Source: Denitrobaculum sp965232285
GTDB lineage: Bacteria > Pseudomonadota > Alphaproteobacteria > Kiloniellales > Kiloniellaceae
Direction: 5' to 3'
Length of the DNA stretch: 64,000 nt
NCBI GenBank assembly: GCA_965232285.1
Contig: CBDDPL010000004.1
Coordinates: forward strand, 4,774,001-4,838,000
This document shows positions 51,944 through 60,683 of this stretch, one piece after another (position 1 is the stretch's first letter; every line of letters begins with the position of its first letter). The position numbers and the translations under genes were made by a program. The notes beneath the pieces were generated by a model, which was not told the DNA's origin, made no database searches, and worked only from the letters and a program-made list of their open reading frames with translations.

Positions 51944-52837
51944 TTAACGCAGAAAAAGAAAACTTCTGACCAGACCTGAAAGGTAGATACCGGCGAACCT
52001 GGGCTCAGGTGCGTTGGCGAGGCCGTCCGGTTGCCGGCGTGCGGACAGATAGGCCCGAAGCTCCCAATAGGCCTGCTTAATCAGCCCCCGGTCGCCGGCC
52101 CGGATGTGCTTCCCCAGGATCGTCGCCCGTCCCTTGACGTAGTTGGCTTTCAAAGCCAGGACCTCGTCGCGTTTACGCCGTCCGTGCGCATGCGCCACAC
52201 GCACATCCGGCTCATAAACCACCTTCGCACCGCTTTTCAGAATCCGGTAAAAAAGCTCGTGATCCTCACCGGCCTTAAAGCTGGTACCGGGCCCTATAGA
52301 GGTGTCGAACGCACCCGCCGTCTGGAGCGCAAGCGCCGAAATGGCGACATTGCATCCGATCAGGCGGGTGAAGATATCATCGATCCCCCTGATCTCGGTG
52401 CGATCATCGAAGCGTCTTATGGAAATGGCCTCGTCTTCAGGATCGAAGAGGTCGACGCGGCCGCCAACCAGAACAACGGACGGATCCTCTGTAAAGCTGC
52501 GCCAGATGGCCACAAGCCAGGAGGATTCCACCAGGCAGTCGTCGTCGGTAAAGGCGAGAACCGGGTAACGCGCCGCCAGGATTCCGGCGTTGCGCGCCGC
52601 AGAGACCCCTGGCGCACCCTCGTAGAGGTAGCGAAGCGGGAGGCCCGAAGTCGTCCGGAGCTCTTCGACGACCGCCGCGGTGGAATCACTGGAACCATTG
52701 TCCACGACGATGATTTCCCACGCGGTCAGCGGACGGGTGTCAAGGCCGTAAAAGCTACGGAGACACTGCGCAAGCTGGACGGCACGATTGCGGGTCGCGA
52801 TCACGACACTGATCGAAAATGATTCCTCGCGCCGCAT
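51944..52837 (-). CDS. glycosyltransferase family 2 (copy 2)
   Basis: A 297-residue GT-A enzyme, the near-full-length paralogue of the protein encoded at 50567-51439 (roughly 55-60 percent identical by eye). Shared landmarks include ATRNRA near the start, DNGS, FTDDDC, LVGGRV, RLIGCN, FKAGEDH, HAHGRR and the long C-terminal GKHIRAGDRGLIKQAYWE. The N-terminus has four extra charged residues (RREE). The two copies may add different or successive sugars in the same polysaccharide. This copy stands 500 bases from the rest of the cluster. Confidence 0.92.
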   Translation of the reverse strand: MRREESFSISVVIATRNRAVQLAQCLRSFYGLDTRPLTAWEIIVVDNGSSDSTAAVVEELRTTSGLPLRYLYEGAPGVSAARNAGILAARYPVLAFTDDDCLVESSWLVAIWRSFTEDPSVVLVGGRVDLFDPEDEAISIRRFDDRTEIRGIDDIFTRLIGCNVAISALALQTAGAFDTSIGPGTSFKAGEDHELFYRILKSGAKVVYEPDVRVAHAHGRRKRDEVLALKANYVKGRATILGKHIRAGDRGLIKQAYWELRAYLSARRQPDGLANAPEPRFAGIYLSGLVRSFLFLR

Positions 52838-53183
52838 CGCGAATACCTTCGCTCAAAGAAATAGCCGGTGCGCGCTTCACCGGCACAGGGGAGAAAAAGG
52901 TCTAACGGCTTGGGGCGTTGAAAAACAAGCTCAACGAAATCGGAACTCATATTTGTCACAGAGACTCACGGTTTTACTTTCCTTGAATTTTTCATTTGCA
53001 AAGTATCTGGCACGCGCACCGGTACTTAATTTTTTCTGCGACTGCCAGAAATAAAGGAGAAAACAGCCGACGCGAATCCAAGCAACTCCGGGCATCGGAA
53101 CTGCGACAGTTCGCGCCTTGCCGATCACGCCATCCTTCATATATTAAAATTTGAATATAAAGAGTCATGAAGGGAGAGACCGC
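52838..53183. other. 346-base intergenic region
   Basis: Divergent region between the second glycosyltransferase and the membrane rhodanese. It is AT-rich in the centre and includes the ribosome site of the rhodanese gene (AAGGGAGAG at about 53170-53178). I see no gene or strong palindrome. Confidence 0.5.
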
Positions 53184-53759
53184 GTGCCAGAAAAGCTGCG
53201 GACCATCGATGTCGTAACGGCCAAGGCCTGGCTGGACCAGGGAAGGGCACAGCTTTTCGACATCCGCGAGGCCGATGAGTTTCAGCGCGAGCACATAGAA
53301 GCGGCAATGCCGATGCGCGAGGCGGCGCCCGAAGAAAGGGCAGGCAGTCAATGCGACGCTGTGCCCGAAGATATCGAGGAAATCGCCATCTTCTACTGCA
53401 ACAGCGGGCAACGCACAGGCGCGGCGGCCGCGGAAATCCTGGCCAGCGGCTATCGCGAGGTTTATGCGCTGAAGGGCGGGCTGACCGCCTGGAAAGCTGC
53501 CGGCTTTGACACCAGACTGAACCCGAAAGCACCGATCAGCCTGCAGCGCCAGGTGCAGATCGCGGCCGGTGGCATGATCGTCACCGGCCTGCTGCTGGCC
53601 TGGCTGCTTTCACCCTGGTTTGCCCTGCTCAGCGGATTTGTCGGTATGGGGTTAGTTTTTGCCGGCATCACAAACACTTGCGCACTGGCACGGCTCTTGA
53701 GCCTCCTGCCCTACAACCGGCGCCCGACGTCGAGCGCTTACACGGCCTCAGGCGCTTAA
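53184..53759 (+). CDS. membrane-anchored rhodanese with DUF2892 domain
   Basis: A 191-residue protein. An N-terminal rhodanese domain (about 1-108) has its active-site Cys in IFYCNSGQRTGAAA. A C-terminal DUF2892 module (about 116-180) has two TM helices (ISLQRQVQIAAGG, then GFVGMGLVFAGITNTCALA). Such proteins handle sulfane sulfur at the inner membrane. I chose the GTG at 53184, behind AAGGGAGAG; the frame upstream to 53151 lacks a ribosome site. Its stop overlaps the end of the convergent NiCoT-like gene by 4 bases. Confidence 0.9.
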   Translation: MPEKLRTIDVVTAKAWLDQGRAQLFDIREADEFQREHIEAAMPMREAAPEERAGSQCDAVPEDIEEIAIFYCNSGQRTGAAAAEILASGYREVYALKGGLTAWKAAGFDTRLNPKAPISLQRQVQIAAGGMIVTGLLLAWLLSPWFALLSGFVGMGLVFAGITNTCALARLLSLLPYNRRPTSSAYTASGA

Positions 53760-54472
53760 AGGCCGCCCAACGTTCCGTAGAGGGTCAGGGAGCCGACGAG
53801 AATCGTCACGCAGCCGATCACGCCCTGGAGGACCTGGTTGGTCACCGTCATGGCACGCGCTGTCCAAACCAACGGCACCGCGATAACGGCCGAAAGCAGG
53901 CCCATACCGACCATGGAGCCGACGCCGAAAAGAAGCACATAGCCGATTCCGACCCAGGGCGACTCGACCGCGGAAACGGTAAGGATCAGGAGCGCGGCCG
54001 AACCGGCCATGCCATGCATCAAGCCAACGAAGAGACTGCGCCAGGCGAAGCCGCCGCCAGCCTTCGCCGGATGCTCATGCTCGTGCCGGACCGGGCTGTG
54101 CGGCCCGCTGTCGTCGCGGTGGCTGTGGGCATGAAGATGCCGAACACCATCGGCGTGACGATGAACATGGAAATGAACCCGGTCGCGCAGCAGCCGCCAG
54201 AGCACATAAAGTCCTAGCGAAATCAACATGATGCCAACCGCCGATTCGAGCCAGCGCGCCATGTCGTCACTAATGGTCGCACCCAGCAGCAGAGCCGCGC
54301 CGGCAAAGAGAAACAGCGTGATGGTATGGCCGAAGCCCCAGGTCATGCCGTGCTTGACGATGTCCCGCAGGCCGCTGCGGCGCGCGGCGATGCTCGAAAC
54401 AGCCGCCACGTGATCGGCTTCCAGAGCATGCTGCATGCCGATCAGAAGACCCAGTCCAAGAATGCTCAGCAT
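53756..54472 (-). CDS. NiCoT/UreH-like nickel-cobalt transporter
   Basis: A 238-residue inner-membrane protein with about six TM segments. It has the family signature HALEADHVAA (H-x4-DH) in the first helix and a His-rich cytoplasmic loop (about 97-135) that probably binds metal. Relatives include UreH and HoxN/RcnA-type permeases for nickel or cobalt. No urease, hydrogenase or cobalamin genes are seen nearby, so the metal stays open. It is convergent with the rhodanese-DUF2892 gene. Confidence 0.85.
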   Translation of the reverse strand: MLSILGLGLLIGMQHALEADHVAAVSSIAARRSGLRDIVKHGMTWGFGHTITLFLFAGAALLLGATISDDMARWLESAVGIMLISLGLYVLWRLLRDRVHFHVHRHADGVRHLHAHSHRDDSGPHSPVRHEHEHPAKAGGGFAWRSLFVGLMHGMAGSAALLILTVSAVESPWVGIGYVLLFGVGSMVGMGLLSAVIAVPLVWTARAMTVTNQVLQGVIGCVTILVGSLTLYGTLGGL

Positions 54473-54731
54473 GCCTCTGCAACCCTCACAGATCTCTTGT
54501 TATCCAAAGTCTTATACGCCAGCCGGACAGGACCGCCCGGCTCATCTGCGACCCGAATTTTTTGCGCTGCGGCAGGCTAGTCGATCACCGCCGGCTTGGA
54601 AATGCTTTTAACGGCTTATCCCCAGAGATTTGCCCGCGAAATGTCACAAACGTAAAGGCGGGGTTCATTCTTTTCGTTCAAAATGCCCGACAATTGTCAC
54701 AGCAACGCAACCGCTGCCCCGGGGCTCCATC

Positions 54732-54878
54732 GTGTCTGAAACGACTCTGTCCGAAACGAATGTTCGAGAGACAAAGGCCAGCGGTGCCGACAGGGGCACA
54801 TCGGGCAGGGCAGTCACAGCGGGTCTGATTCTGATCGCACTGCTCCTGGCCTTGCTCGCGTCTCTTCCGACCAGCTAA
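54732..54878 (+). CDS. possible small single-TM membrane protein
   Basis: A 48-residue frame from a GTG at 54732. The N-terminal half is polar with several Thr and Glu, and the last 22 residues are a clear TM helix (AVTAGLILIALLLALLASLP). The ribosome site is weak, and an upstream start at 54630 is possible. It lies in a 415-base gap between divergent genes. I do not recognise it; the hydrophobic end favours a real peptide, but only modestly. Confidence 0.3.
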   Translation: MSETTLSETNVRETKASGADRGTSGRAVTAGLILIALLLALLASLPTS

Positions 54879-54887
54879 TCCGATCGG

Positions 54888-55730
54888 CTAAGAGGCCTGC
54901 CTGGACCGATCGTCGTCACCCTCGCCTCGGGCGTAATCGGCCAGGTGCTCGAAAATCGCGGCATGCACGTCAGCGGCATGTGTGACATGCCCCATATGAC
55001 CCGCGCCCGAGACGTCGATCATACGGCAGTTGGGCATTTGCTGCATCAGCGCCTCGGCAATGGCGCCGGTCGGGGCGGGGGTATGTTCACCGCGCATCAG
55101 CAGGACGGGCATCCGCAGTTCGCCATAGGCACTCAGCAGGACCGGCTCTTCCATCAGCGCATGGAACTCCAGCGGCGCCTTGGGCGCCCAGCGCAGCATC
55201 AGTGCCTGCAACTCCGGCTTCAACTCGTCCCAGGCATCGTAGCCGTTCCAGTAATCCACGAAGCTCGACATGGCGGCGAGGTAGTCGCCCACGGCCACCT
55301 GGTCACGGACAAAGACGTTCAGCTCCATGATCTCGGAAATGCCCTGCTCGCCCGCAACACCGATCTGGCGCAGAAGGTAGTAGGCGCAGGGTTCGTAGAG
55401 CACCAGACTCGCGACCTTCTCCGGACGCGCCAGGGCAATGTGAAGCGCGAGCGCCCCGCCATAGGAGTGACCGACCAAGTGTACCTGACTCTGGCAACGG
55501 TCGATCAGATCAATCGCGAGGCTGGCGTCGTCCGCCAGGCGAAAGGCGTGCCGGCCGTGCCAGTCGCCCCGGCTCTCGCAGCCGTAGTTCTCGGGCGCCA
55601 GGAACTCGAAGCGCGATCCGAGCGCCGCGCGCAGAGGCCGCCACTGCTTCGCACTCCAGCCGGAACAATGGAGCGCGACAATGGTCTCGCTGCCGTGCCG
55701 GCGCGCCGGTAAATCAAAGGCTTCATCCAT
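54888..55730 (-). CDS. alpha/beta hydrolase
   Basis: A 280-residue cytoplasmic hydrolase. The nucleophile Ser is in VGHSYGGALAL (about residue 92), the oxyanion region is ALHCSGWSAKQW near the start, and the catalytic His is in SGAGHMGH near 255. The acidic residue of the triad is likely in LMRGEHTPAP (Glu rather than the usual Asp), which is slightly unusual. Substrate is unknown. It is divergent from a LysR regulator gene, with about 240 bases between, and may be its target. Confidence 0.87.
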   Translation of the reverse strand: MDEAFDLPARRHGSETIVALHCSGWSAKQWRPLRAALGSRFEFLAPENYGCESRGDWHGRHAFRLADDASLAIDLIDRCQSQVHLVGHSYGGALALHIALARPEKVASLVLYEPCAYYLLRQIGVAGEQGISEIMELNVFVRDQVAVGDYLAAMSSFVDYWNGYDAWDELKPELQALMLRWAPKAPLEFHALMEEPVLLSAYGELRMPVLLMRGEHTPAPTGAIAEALMQQMPNCRMIDVSGAGHMGHVTHAADVHAAIFEHLADYARGEGDDDRSRQAS

Positions 55731-55973
55731 TCGCGTCCTCCCCTGACCGGCATGAGCCTTTCCAGGCCCCGCCGCGGACCGCAGAAGCGCGATACAGCGC
55801 AGAACTGTAACAGACTTCCAGGCCAGGATGAATTAGCGCGTCTGCCGGCCCCCGTGAAGCCGCATCCGCGCAAAGAGCCTATGCAAATCTGCAGCATCAT
55901 ACACTGCAAGACCGCAGGCCTTACCCATGGATGTTCCCTTATCACCGCAACGGCGCGGTGCTATAGCTTATCT

Positions 55974-56879
55974 ATGGCCAAACCACTTGCGCCCAGACCG
56001 CTCCCGCCCCTCAATGCCCTGCGCGCCTTCGAAGCCGCCGCGCGCCATCTCAATCTATCCCGCGCCGCCGACGAACTGGGCGTGACACCGGGCGCGGTCA
56101 GCAAGCAGGTGCTGGGCCTGGAAGACTTCATCGGCGCCCGGCTGTTCGAGCGGCTGCCAGACGGCCTGGCCCTGACCCTGGAGGGCCGGGAACTGCAGGA
56201 ATCGGCAGCGCCCGCCTTTGAGATGCTCGGCAAGGCCTTCCAGCGCTTTTCCCGCCGGCCACCACGTTCCAACGTCCTGCGCTTTGCAACCGTGGCTTCC
56301 TTCGCATCTCAGTTTCTGGTGCCGCGCCTGACCGCCTTTGAACAGCAATTGCCCGGAATCGAACTGGAGATCCTGACCTCGGACCGGGTGGTCGATCTGG
56401 CGCGTGAGGAAATCGATCTGACTGTGAGATTCGGCGCCGGCGATTGGGACGGCCTGATCTCCCGGGAACTGACTCCGGGGAAGCTGGTGCCCGTCTGCGC
56501 ACCAGGCCTTCTGGCCAGCGAGGCTGAGTGCGACATCTCGGCGCGGCTGTCTTCGACCCGCCTGATCCAGATCTTCCCCAACAACGAGTGGCAGAGCTGG
56601 TCGGAAGCCACTGGAAACCAACTGCCCAGCGAGACGAGCCCCATCGTCATGGAGCACTTTGTGGTTGCCCTCGAGGCGGTGATCGCGAGACAGGGCGTCG
56701 CTCTGCTGCCTGAGATCATCGCCCGCGGGAAGCTCACGGACGGCAGCCTCGAACAGTTCTCCGACGCCATCGACTGGCACCACAGCTTTTACCTGGCCTA
56801 CCTCCCGAACGCGGAACGCCAGCCGATCCTGCGCGACGCCATGGCCTGGCTGCAGGCCGAAGCGCAGGCCCACGGCTGA
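55974..56879 (+). CDS. LysR-family regulator (GcvA type)
   Basis: A 301-residue regulator with a helix-turn-helix at about 22-42 (LNLSRAADELGVTPGAVSKQV) and a substrate-binding domain from about 95. I chose the ATG at 55974, directly before AKPLAPRPLPPLNALRAFEAAARH, where GcvA-type proteins start; the frame extends back to 55752 without family sequence. It is divergent from the alpha/beta hydrolase gene and is a distant paralogue of the LysR gene at 31237. Confidence 0.88.
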   Translation: MAKPLAPRPLPPLNALRAFEAAARHLNLSRAADELGVTPGAVSKQVLGLEDFIGARLFERLPDGLALTLEGRELQESAAPAFEMLGKAFQRFSRRPPRSNVLRFATVASFASQFLVPRLTAFEQQLPGIELEILTSDRVVDLAREEIDLTVRFGAGDWDGLISRELTPGKLVPVCAPGLLASEAECDISARLSSTRLIQIFPNNEWQSWSEATGNQLPSETSPIVMEHFVVALEAVIARQGVALLPEIIARGKLTDGSLEQFSDAIDWHHSFYLAYLPNAERQPILRDAMAWLQAEAQAHG

Positions 56880-57032
56880 AGCCAGGCTGTCACAGAATTC
56901 AATTCAGAGCCCCCAGTCCCCGCCGGCAATCGCCGTTTTCTCGAAAGCCCCTTTCCGATTCCTCGCTCCCGCCGCCGCGGGCGGCATGCCAGTTTCCTGA
57001 TCGACAGCAACCAACCGATCAGGAACGGTGCC

Positions 57033-57428
57033 ATGATGACCTCGACCCGACACGACCCCTTTCCCGTCCGCCAACCCTATCACGGGATCTATGCCCACGG
57101 CGTCGAGACCCGCGGCGGCGCCCGGATCCTTCATGTCTCCGGCCAGGTCGGGGTCTCGCCGCAGGGCGAACTTGCCGGGGGCTTTCAGCAGCAGTGTCGC
57201 CAGGCGCTCGCGAACCTGGAGAGGGTTCTGCAGGAGGCGGAGATGACGCTCGACGACATCGTCAAGATGAGCTTTTTCCTGGTCCGGCGCGAAGATATGG
57301 CGGCTCTGGTCGAAGTCCGTAAAGACCTGCTCGACGGCGTGCGGCCGGCCATCACCACGGTTTTCGTCGCGGGCCTGGTTTCGCCCGACTGGCTGGTGGA
57401 GGTCGAGGCCGTGGCCTGCGCAGCTTAA
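57033..57428 (+). CDS. RidA/YjgF-family protein
   Basis: A 131-residue trimeric-type protein that hydrolyses reactive enamines/imines, or a related family member. The pattern GARILHVSGQVGVSPQGELAGGFQQQCRQALANL and the end VFVAGLVSPDWLVEVEAVA are characteristic. The catalytic Arg expected near residue 105 of typical RidA is not in its usual context (VRPAITTV), so it may belong to a subgroup with another substrate. It stands between the LysR gene and the PEP-CTERM cluster. Confidence 0.85.
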   Translation: MMTSTRHDPFPVRQPYHGIYAHGVETRGGARILHVSGQVGVSPQGELAGGFQQQCRQALANLERVLQEAEMTLDDIVKMSFFLVRREDMAALVEVRKDLLDGVRPAITTVFVAGLVSPDWLVEVEAVACAA

Positions 57429-57487
57429 CCCACCGGCCCCGGGAATGCAGGGCAAGAGCTCCCTGCGATGGATACCTCAGAAGGGGG

Positions 57488-57532
57488 ATCCAGCAAAAAT
57501 ACATACCCCTCGTGCAGTGATGCGGGTTCACC
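57488..57532 (+). promoter_or_regulatory. PEP-CTERM upstream element, copy A
   Basis: A 45-base sequence that aligns without gaps with copies B (59690-59734) and C (60548-60592). Conserved features are ATCC, GCAAA, CAT, TGCAG and CGGG with TTCACC at the end. It ends 148 bases before the first PEP-CTERM gene. This copy departs from the CCTGCA-N17-TGCAGG palindrome of B and C at one base of each half. Confidence 0.6.
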
Positions 57533-57680
57533 GGTGTCAGCCCGACAGCTATCAATCCGCAACCACTGACACCTGCATTTATACAATCTAACCAAGAACA
57601 ATTCCGGCTGGAGACCTGGCCTACGAACACAAAAGCGAGGCTGTCCGGCGGCTTTAAAAACACTTGAAGGAATCGCAAGA

Positions 57681-58385
57681 ATGCTCACCAGAACCAGACT
57701 CTCGATCGGCACTCTTTGCGTTGCCGCCGCTCCATTTCTCTCGTCTCTGGATGCGTCGGCGGCACCAGTCTTTTTCGACGACCGTCAGGCCTTTATGGAG
57801 GCCGTCGGCGCCCTCTCCGGCTTCGAGGACTTCGAAGCCGCCAACATTAACCCCGGCCCCAGCGCAATCGCGCCCGGCGCTTGGGACAGCAATAGCGACA
57901 ACGCTATCTTCAGCCCGGGCGATCTTGCCGAGGGCATAGACTACGACAGCTTCCCCGGCGATCTCATGGCGGTCGACGGGAGCTTCTCAGCGGCATCGAC
58001 GGGTGTTGCGATTGGGCCCGCAGATGCCGATGACAACTTCTTTATAGATTTCAATCTGCCGGTGAATGCCTTCGGCCTCGACCTTTTCCTGCTCGGCGAA
58101 GGCGAGCAGATCTTCACCATCGACGTACGCACCTTCTTTGACGAACTCGCCTTGTCAGTGGATGTCACCCTCAACCCGCTTGGCAGCTTCTTCGGCGTGG
58201 TCGACGACTCGGAGATCTTCGGCGAGTTCAGCATCAGTGCGCAGGCAGCGGGTGGCGGCGAGGTCATCGACAACATCGTGTTCGGTATCAGTAACCCGAC
58301 CGCGGTACCTGAACCCGGCACGCTGGGCCTCTTAAGCGCCGGGCTGCTCGGCATCGCCTTTGTGCGCCGCCGGCGCAGGTCCTGA
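57681..58385 (+). CDS. PEP-CTERM sorting-signal protein 1
   Basis: A 234-residue secreted protein. It has a signal peptide (about 1-27), a soluble region rich in Asp, Phe and Gly, and the C-terminal PEP-CTERM tripartite signal: VPEPGTLGLL, a TM helix and the basic RRRRRS tail. Exosortase would cut at this signal and attach or release the protein at the outer surface. The mature domain (from APVFFDDRQAFMEAVG) is a paralogue of the one encoded at 59825. It is the first of three PEP-CTERM genes closely spaced in one unit behind element A. Confidence 0.9.
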   Translation: MLTRTRLSIGTLCVAAAPFLSSLDASAAPVFFDDRQAFMEAVGALSGFEDFEAANINPGPSAIAPGAWDSNSDNAIFSPGDLAEGIDYDSFPGDLMAVDGSFSAASTGVAIGPADADDNFFIDFNLPVNAFGLDLFLLGEGEQIFTIDVRTFFDELALSVDVTLNPLGSFFGVVDDSEIFGEFSISAQAAGGGEVIDNIVFGISNPTAVPEPGTLGLLSAGLLGIAFVRRRRRS

Positions 58386-58412
58386 CGCAACAGCTTTCAA
58401 GAGACAACGACC

Positions 58413-58952
58413 ATGACCTTTAGACACAGTTTGGCCTTCGGCCTGCTCGCCGCCACTCTTGCTCTTGCAAGCCCCAAAACAGCCGATGCGACCCTCATCG
58501 GGGACTCGATCGACCTTCACGTGATCGAAGTCGGCGGCGGCGTTCTCGGACCCCTGACAGAAACCGTCGGCGCCGGGGTGGAATACAACCTCTTCGACCA
58601 GGTGACGATCGATGTCGGAGCGTCGGTGATCGATTTTGAGGTTATCGACGCCGCGACCGGCAGCTTTGTCGGTAATTTCGACTTCGTTTTCAGCGACCTG
58701 GACTGGATGGACGGCAACAGCATCATCGCAGGCGTGGCCCTGACCGCCTTTCAGGGCATCGGCAGCGTGGCCTTCACCGCAGACAGCGTCACCTTTTCGG
58801 TTCTCAACGGGGAGCCGATCACAAATGGCGCGCTGGCCTCCATCGAGCTGATGACGCGGCAGGTCGATGTGCCGGAACCGGCGAGCCTCGCGCTCTTCGC
58901 TTCGAGTCTTGGAGCTTTTTACTTCCGGCAACGCAGACGTAGAAAGGCATAG
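58413..58952 (+). CDS. PEP-CTERM sorting-signal protein 2
   Basis: A 179-residue secreted protein with a signal peptide (about 1-28), a beta-rich acidic mature region and the C-terminal signal VPEPASLALF, a hydrophobic helix and RQRRRRKA. The mature domain (GDSIDLHVIEVGGG) differs from that of protein 1. It starts 27 bases after gene 1 and 3 bases before gene 3, so the three are co-transcribed. Function unknown; probably an envelope or matrix protein sorted by an exosortase outside this window. Confidence 0.88.
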   Translation: MTFRHSLAFGLLAATLALASPKTADATLIGDSIDLHVIEVGGGVLGPLTETVGAGVEYNLFDQVTIDVGASVIDFEVIDAATGSFVGNFDFVFSDLDWMDGNSIIAGVALTAFQGIGSVAFTADSVTFSVLNGEPITNGALASIELMTRQVDVPEPASLALFASSLGAFYFRQRRRRKA

Positions 58953-58955
58953 ATC

Positions 58956-59600
58956 ATGACTTACACCTTAGTTACGCGCACTTTGTTCGGGCTTGTTTTC
59001 GGCGGCTCGCTTTTCCTGGCCACGGGCACAGCAGAAGCTGGTCTTTGCGGCACAAACATAAGCACAGACTGGACAGAATTCCCGCGCGAGAATCAGACTG
59101 TGACACCGACATTCGAGTCTCCGGACTTTGCAGCCTGCGGGTCGGCGTCTCTCTTCAGCGGCTCAACGTCGAACCTATTCGGCAATAACAACATGAGCGA
59201 CGATGGTTTCAACTTTTGGGTCGAAGCGCTCGACGACGACAGCCTGCGCCTGACCGCTCAGGCGATCAATTTGACCGGAGTCGACACCCTTATCTTTCCG
59301 ACGGTGACGGTCGAGTTGAGCAACATCCTTTGGCTCGGCGGTCCAGGTGAAATCATCGATGTCGTGCATGTCGGCGGCAACACGGACTATTTCGACGTCA
59401 TCGATCTTACCGCAGACTCCATTACCTTCGATTGGGGCCTCTTCTCAATCGCCGGCAGCATCTTTTTCCCGGAAGAGATAACTCTGTTCCAGGACTTCGA
59501 CATCATTGTCGATCACGTATCGGTCCCGGAACCTTCGACCTTTGCATTGCTCGGCCTCGGGCTCGCCGGCGTTGTGCTTGCCCGGCGGCGGCGCCGGTAA
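58956..59600 (+). CDS. PEP-CTERM sorting-signal protein 3
   Basis: A 214-residue secreted protein with a signal peptide (about 1-28), then a mature region with two Cys (GLCGTN and FAACGS) that may form a disulfide, and the C-terminal signal VPEPSTFALLGLGLAGVVL followed by ARRRRR. The mature part is acidic, with many Asp and Phe and alternating strands, but is not obviously homologous to its neighbours. It is the last gene of the three-gene unit, 3 bases after gene 2. Confidence 0.88.
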   Translation: MTYTLVTRTLFGLVFGGSLFLATGTAEAGLCGTNISTDWTEFPRENQTVTPTFESPDFAACGSASLFSGSTSNLFGNNNMSDDGFNFWVEALDDDSLRLTAQAINLTGVDTLIFPTVTVELSNILWLGGPGEIIDVVHVGGNTDYFDVIDLTADSITFDWGLFSIAGSIFFPEEITLFQDFDIIVDHVSVPEPSTFALLGLGLAGVVLARRRRR

Positions 59601-59689
59601 TCCCTTGCAAGAAGGTCCGGGGCAAGAAAGCGCGGGGCAGAATCGAAGGTTAAAAAAGCGCGGAGCGGAAAAAGCGGCGCAAAATCAAC

Positions 59690-59734
59690 ATCCTGCAAAA
59701 TTACATTCGCGTCATGCAGGGATACGGGTTCACC
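59690..59734 (+). promoter_or_regulatory. PEP-CTERM upstream element, copy B
   Basis: Gapless 45-base match to copies A and C. It contains a perfect inverted repeat, CCTGCA (59692-59697) and TGCAGG (59715-59720), separated by 17 bases, then ATACGGGTTCACC. It ends 90 bases before the PEP-CTERM gene at 59825. Confidence 0.65.
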
Positions 59735-59824
59735 TCGCGAAGGACGGTCTTTAACTAGAGCTTACAAGAAACATTCGTAAGCCAACAAAAATAATCATGA
59801 CCCCACTTTACGAAAGCGACGCAG

Positions 59825-60529
59825 ATGTACAGGAAGAACATAATTGCAAACGGCGCCTTCATCGCCCTCTCGGCACTGTCACTGAACCTGGCAAACACGG
59901 AGGCGACCGCTGCACCGCTCTTCTTCGATGATCGAACGGCATTCGAGAATGCGGCCGGCCCGCTGGCGGGTTTCGAGGACTTCGAGGAAGCCTTCCAGGG
60001 CCCCGGTTCCATGAGCGAGCCCGGTCCCTGGAACAGCGACACCGATGACTCGGTCTTCGATCCCGGCGACATCGCGGAAGGGATTTCCTTCGTCAGCACC
60101 GCAGGCAACCTCGCCGCGCTTGACAATGACTTCTCACCTAACCTGGACGGCTCGGCCATTGGTCCGAACTCCTTCGGTCAGGACCTGATCATCAGCTTCC
60201 TGCCCGGCGTCAATGCCGCCGGTTTTGACATCTTTCAGTTCATTGGTGCCGCGGAAGGTATCGTCGTTAGCCTGTTCGATATCAACGACCTGCTGATCAC
60301 ATCCACGCAAACCCAAGCCGACTCCATGGGCGGTTTCTTCGGTGTGATCGACGATATGAACATGATCGGCGGCATTACACTCAGCGCCAACAACGCTTCA
60401 GGCGCGGAGATCATCGACAACCTGGCCTTTGGTGTGGTCGACGCGACCGCCGTTCCAGAACCTGGAACCCTCGCGATCCTCGGCCTGGGGTTGGCGGGAC
60501 TCGGTACGCTTCGGCAGCGGCGTCCGTGA
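59825..60529 (+). CDS. PEP-CTERM sorting-signal protein 4 (paralogue of protein 1)
   Basis: A 234-residue secreted protein, the same length as protein 1 and similar along its whole length: APLFFDDRTAFENAAGPLAGFEDFEEA, GDIAEGI, GGFFGVIDD and the C-terminal VPEPGTLAIL sorting signal with QRRP. It has a signal peptide (about 1-29). This is a duplicated gene with its own copy (B) of the upstream element, so the duplication or the regulation has been kept together. Function unknown. Confidence 0.9.
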   Translation: MYRKNIIANGAFIALSALSLNLANTEATAAPLFFDDRTAFENAAGPLAGFEDFEEAFQGPGSMSEPGPWNSDTDDSVFDPGDIAEGISFVSTAGNLAALDNDFSPNLDGSAIGPNSFGQDLIISFLPGVNAAGFDIFQFIGAAEGIVVSLFDINDLLITSTQTQADSMGGFFGVIDDMNMIGGITLSANNASGAEIIDNLAFGVVDATAVPEPGTLAILGLGLAGLGTLRQRRP

Positions 60530-60547
60530 TAGCGGCGCGCCTGCCCC

Positions 60548-60592
60548 ATCCTGCAAACATTCATTTTGCTTATGCAGGGACAGGGCTTCATC
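60548..60592 (+). promoter_or_regulatory. PEP-CTERM upstream element, copy C
   Basis: Gapless 45-base match to copies A and B, with the perfect repeat CCTGCA (60550-60555), 17 bases, TGCAGG (60573-60578). It lies 91 bases before the PEP-CTERM gene at 60684, the same spacing as copy B (90 bases). Confidence 0.65.
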
Positions 60593-60683
60593 GCAGCGCC
60601 GGCGAGACTTCGTAAAGGATCTAAGCAGTTATTTTTGAACCTGCAAAATTCACGACGGTTCCCTTTTCAAGAAAGCCTTTCAG

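Noticed and set aside
51787..51969. 60-codon frame in the gap between glycosyltransferase genes
   Set aside because: It overlaps the end of the second glycosyltransferase gene, has no ribosome site and has no recognisable sequence.
57488..60592. CRISPR-like or transposon repeat explanation of the 45-bp elements
   Set aside because: Copies are far apart, differ from one another, lack regular spacers, target duplications and long terminal repeats, and each stands at a similar place before a gene.
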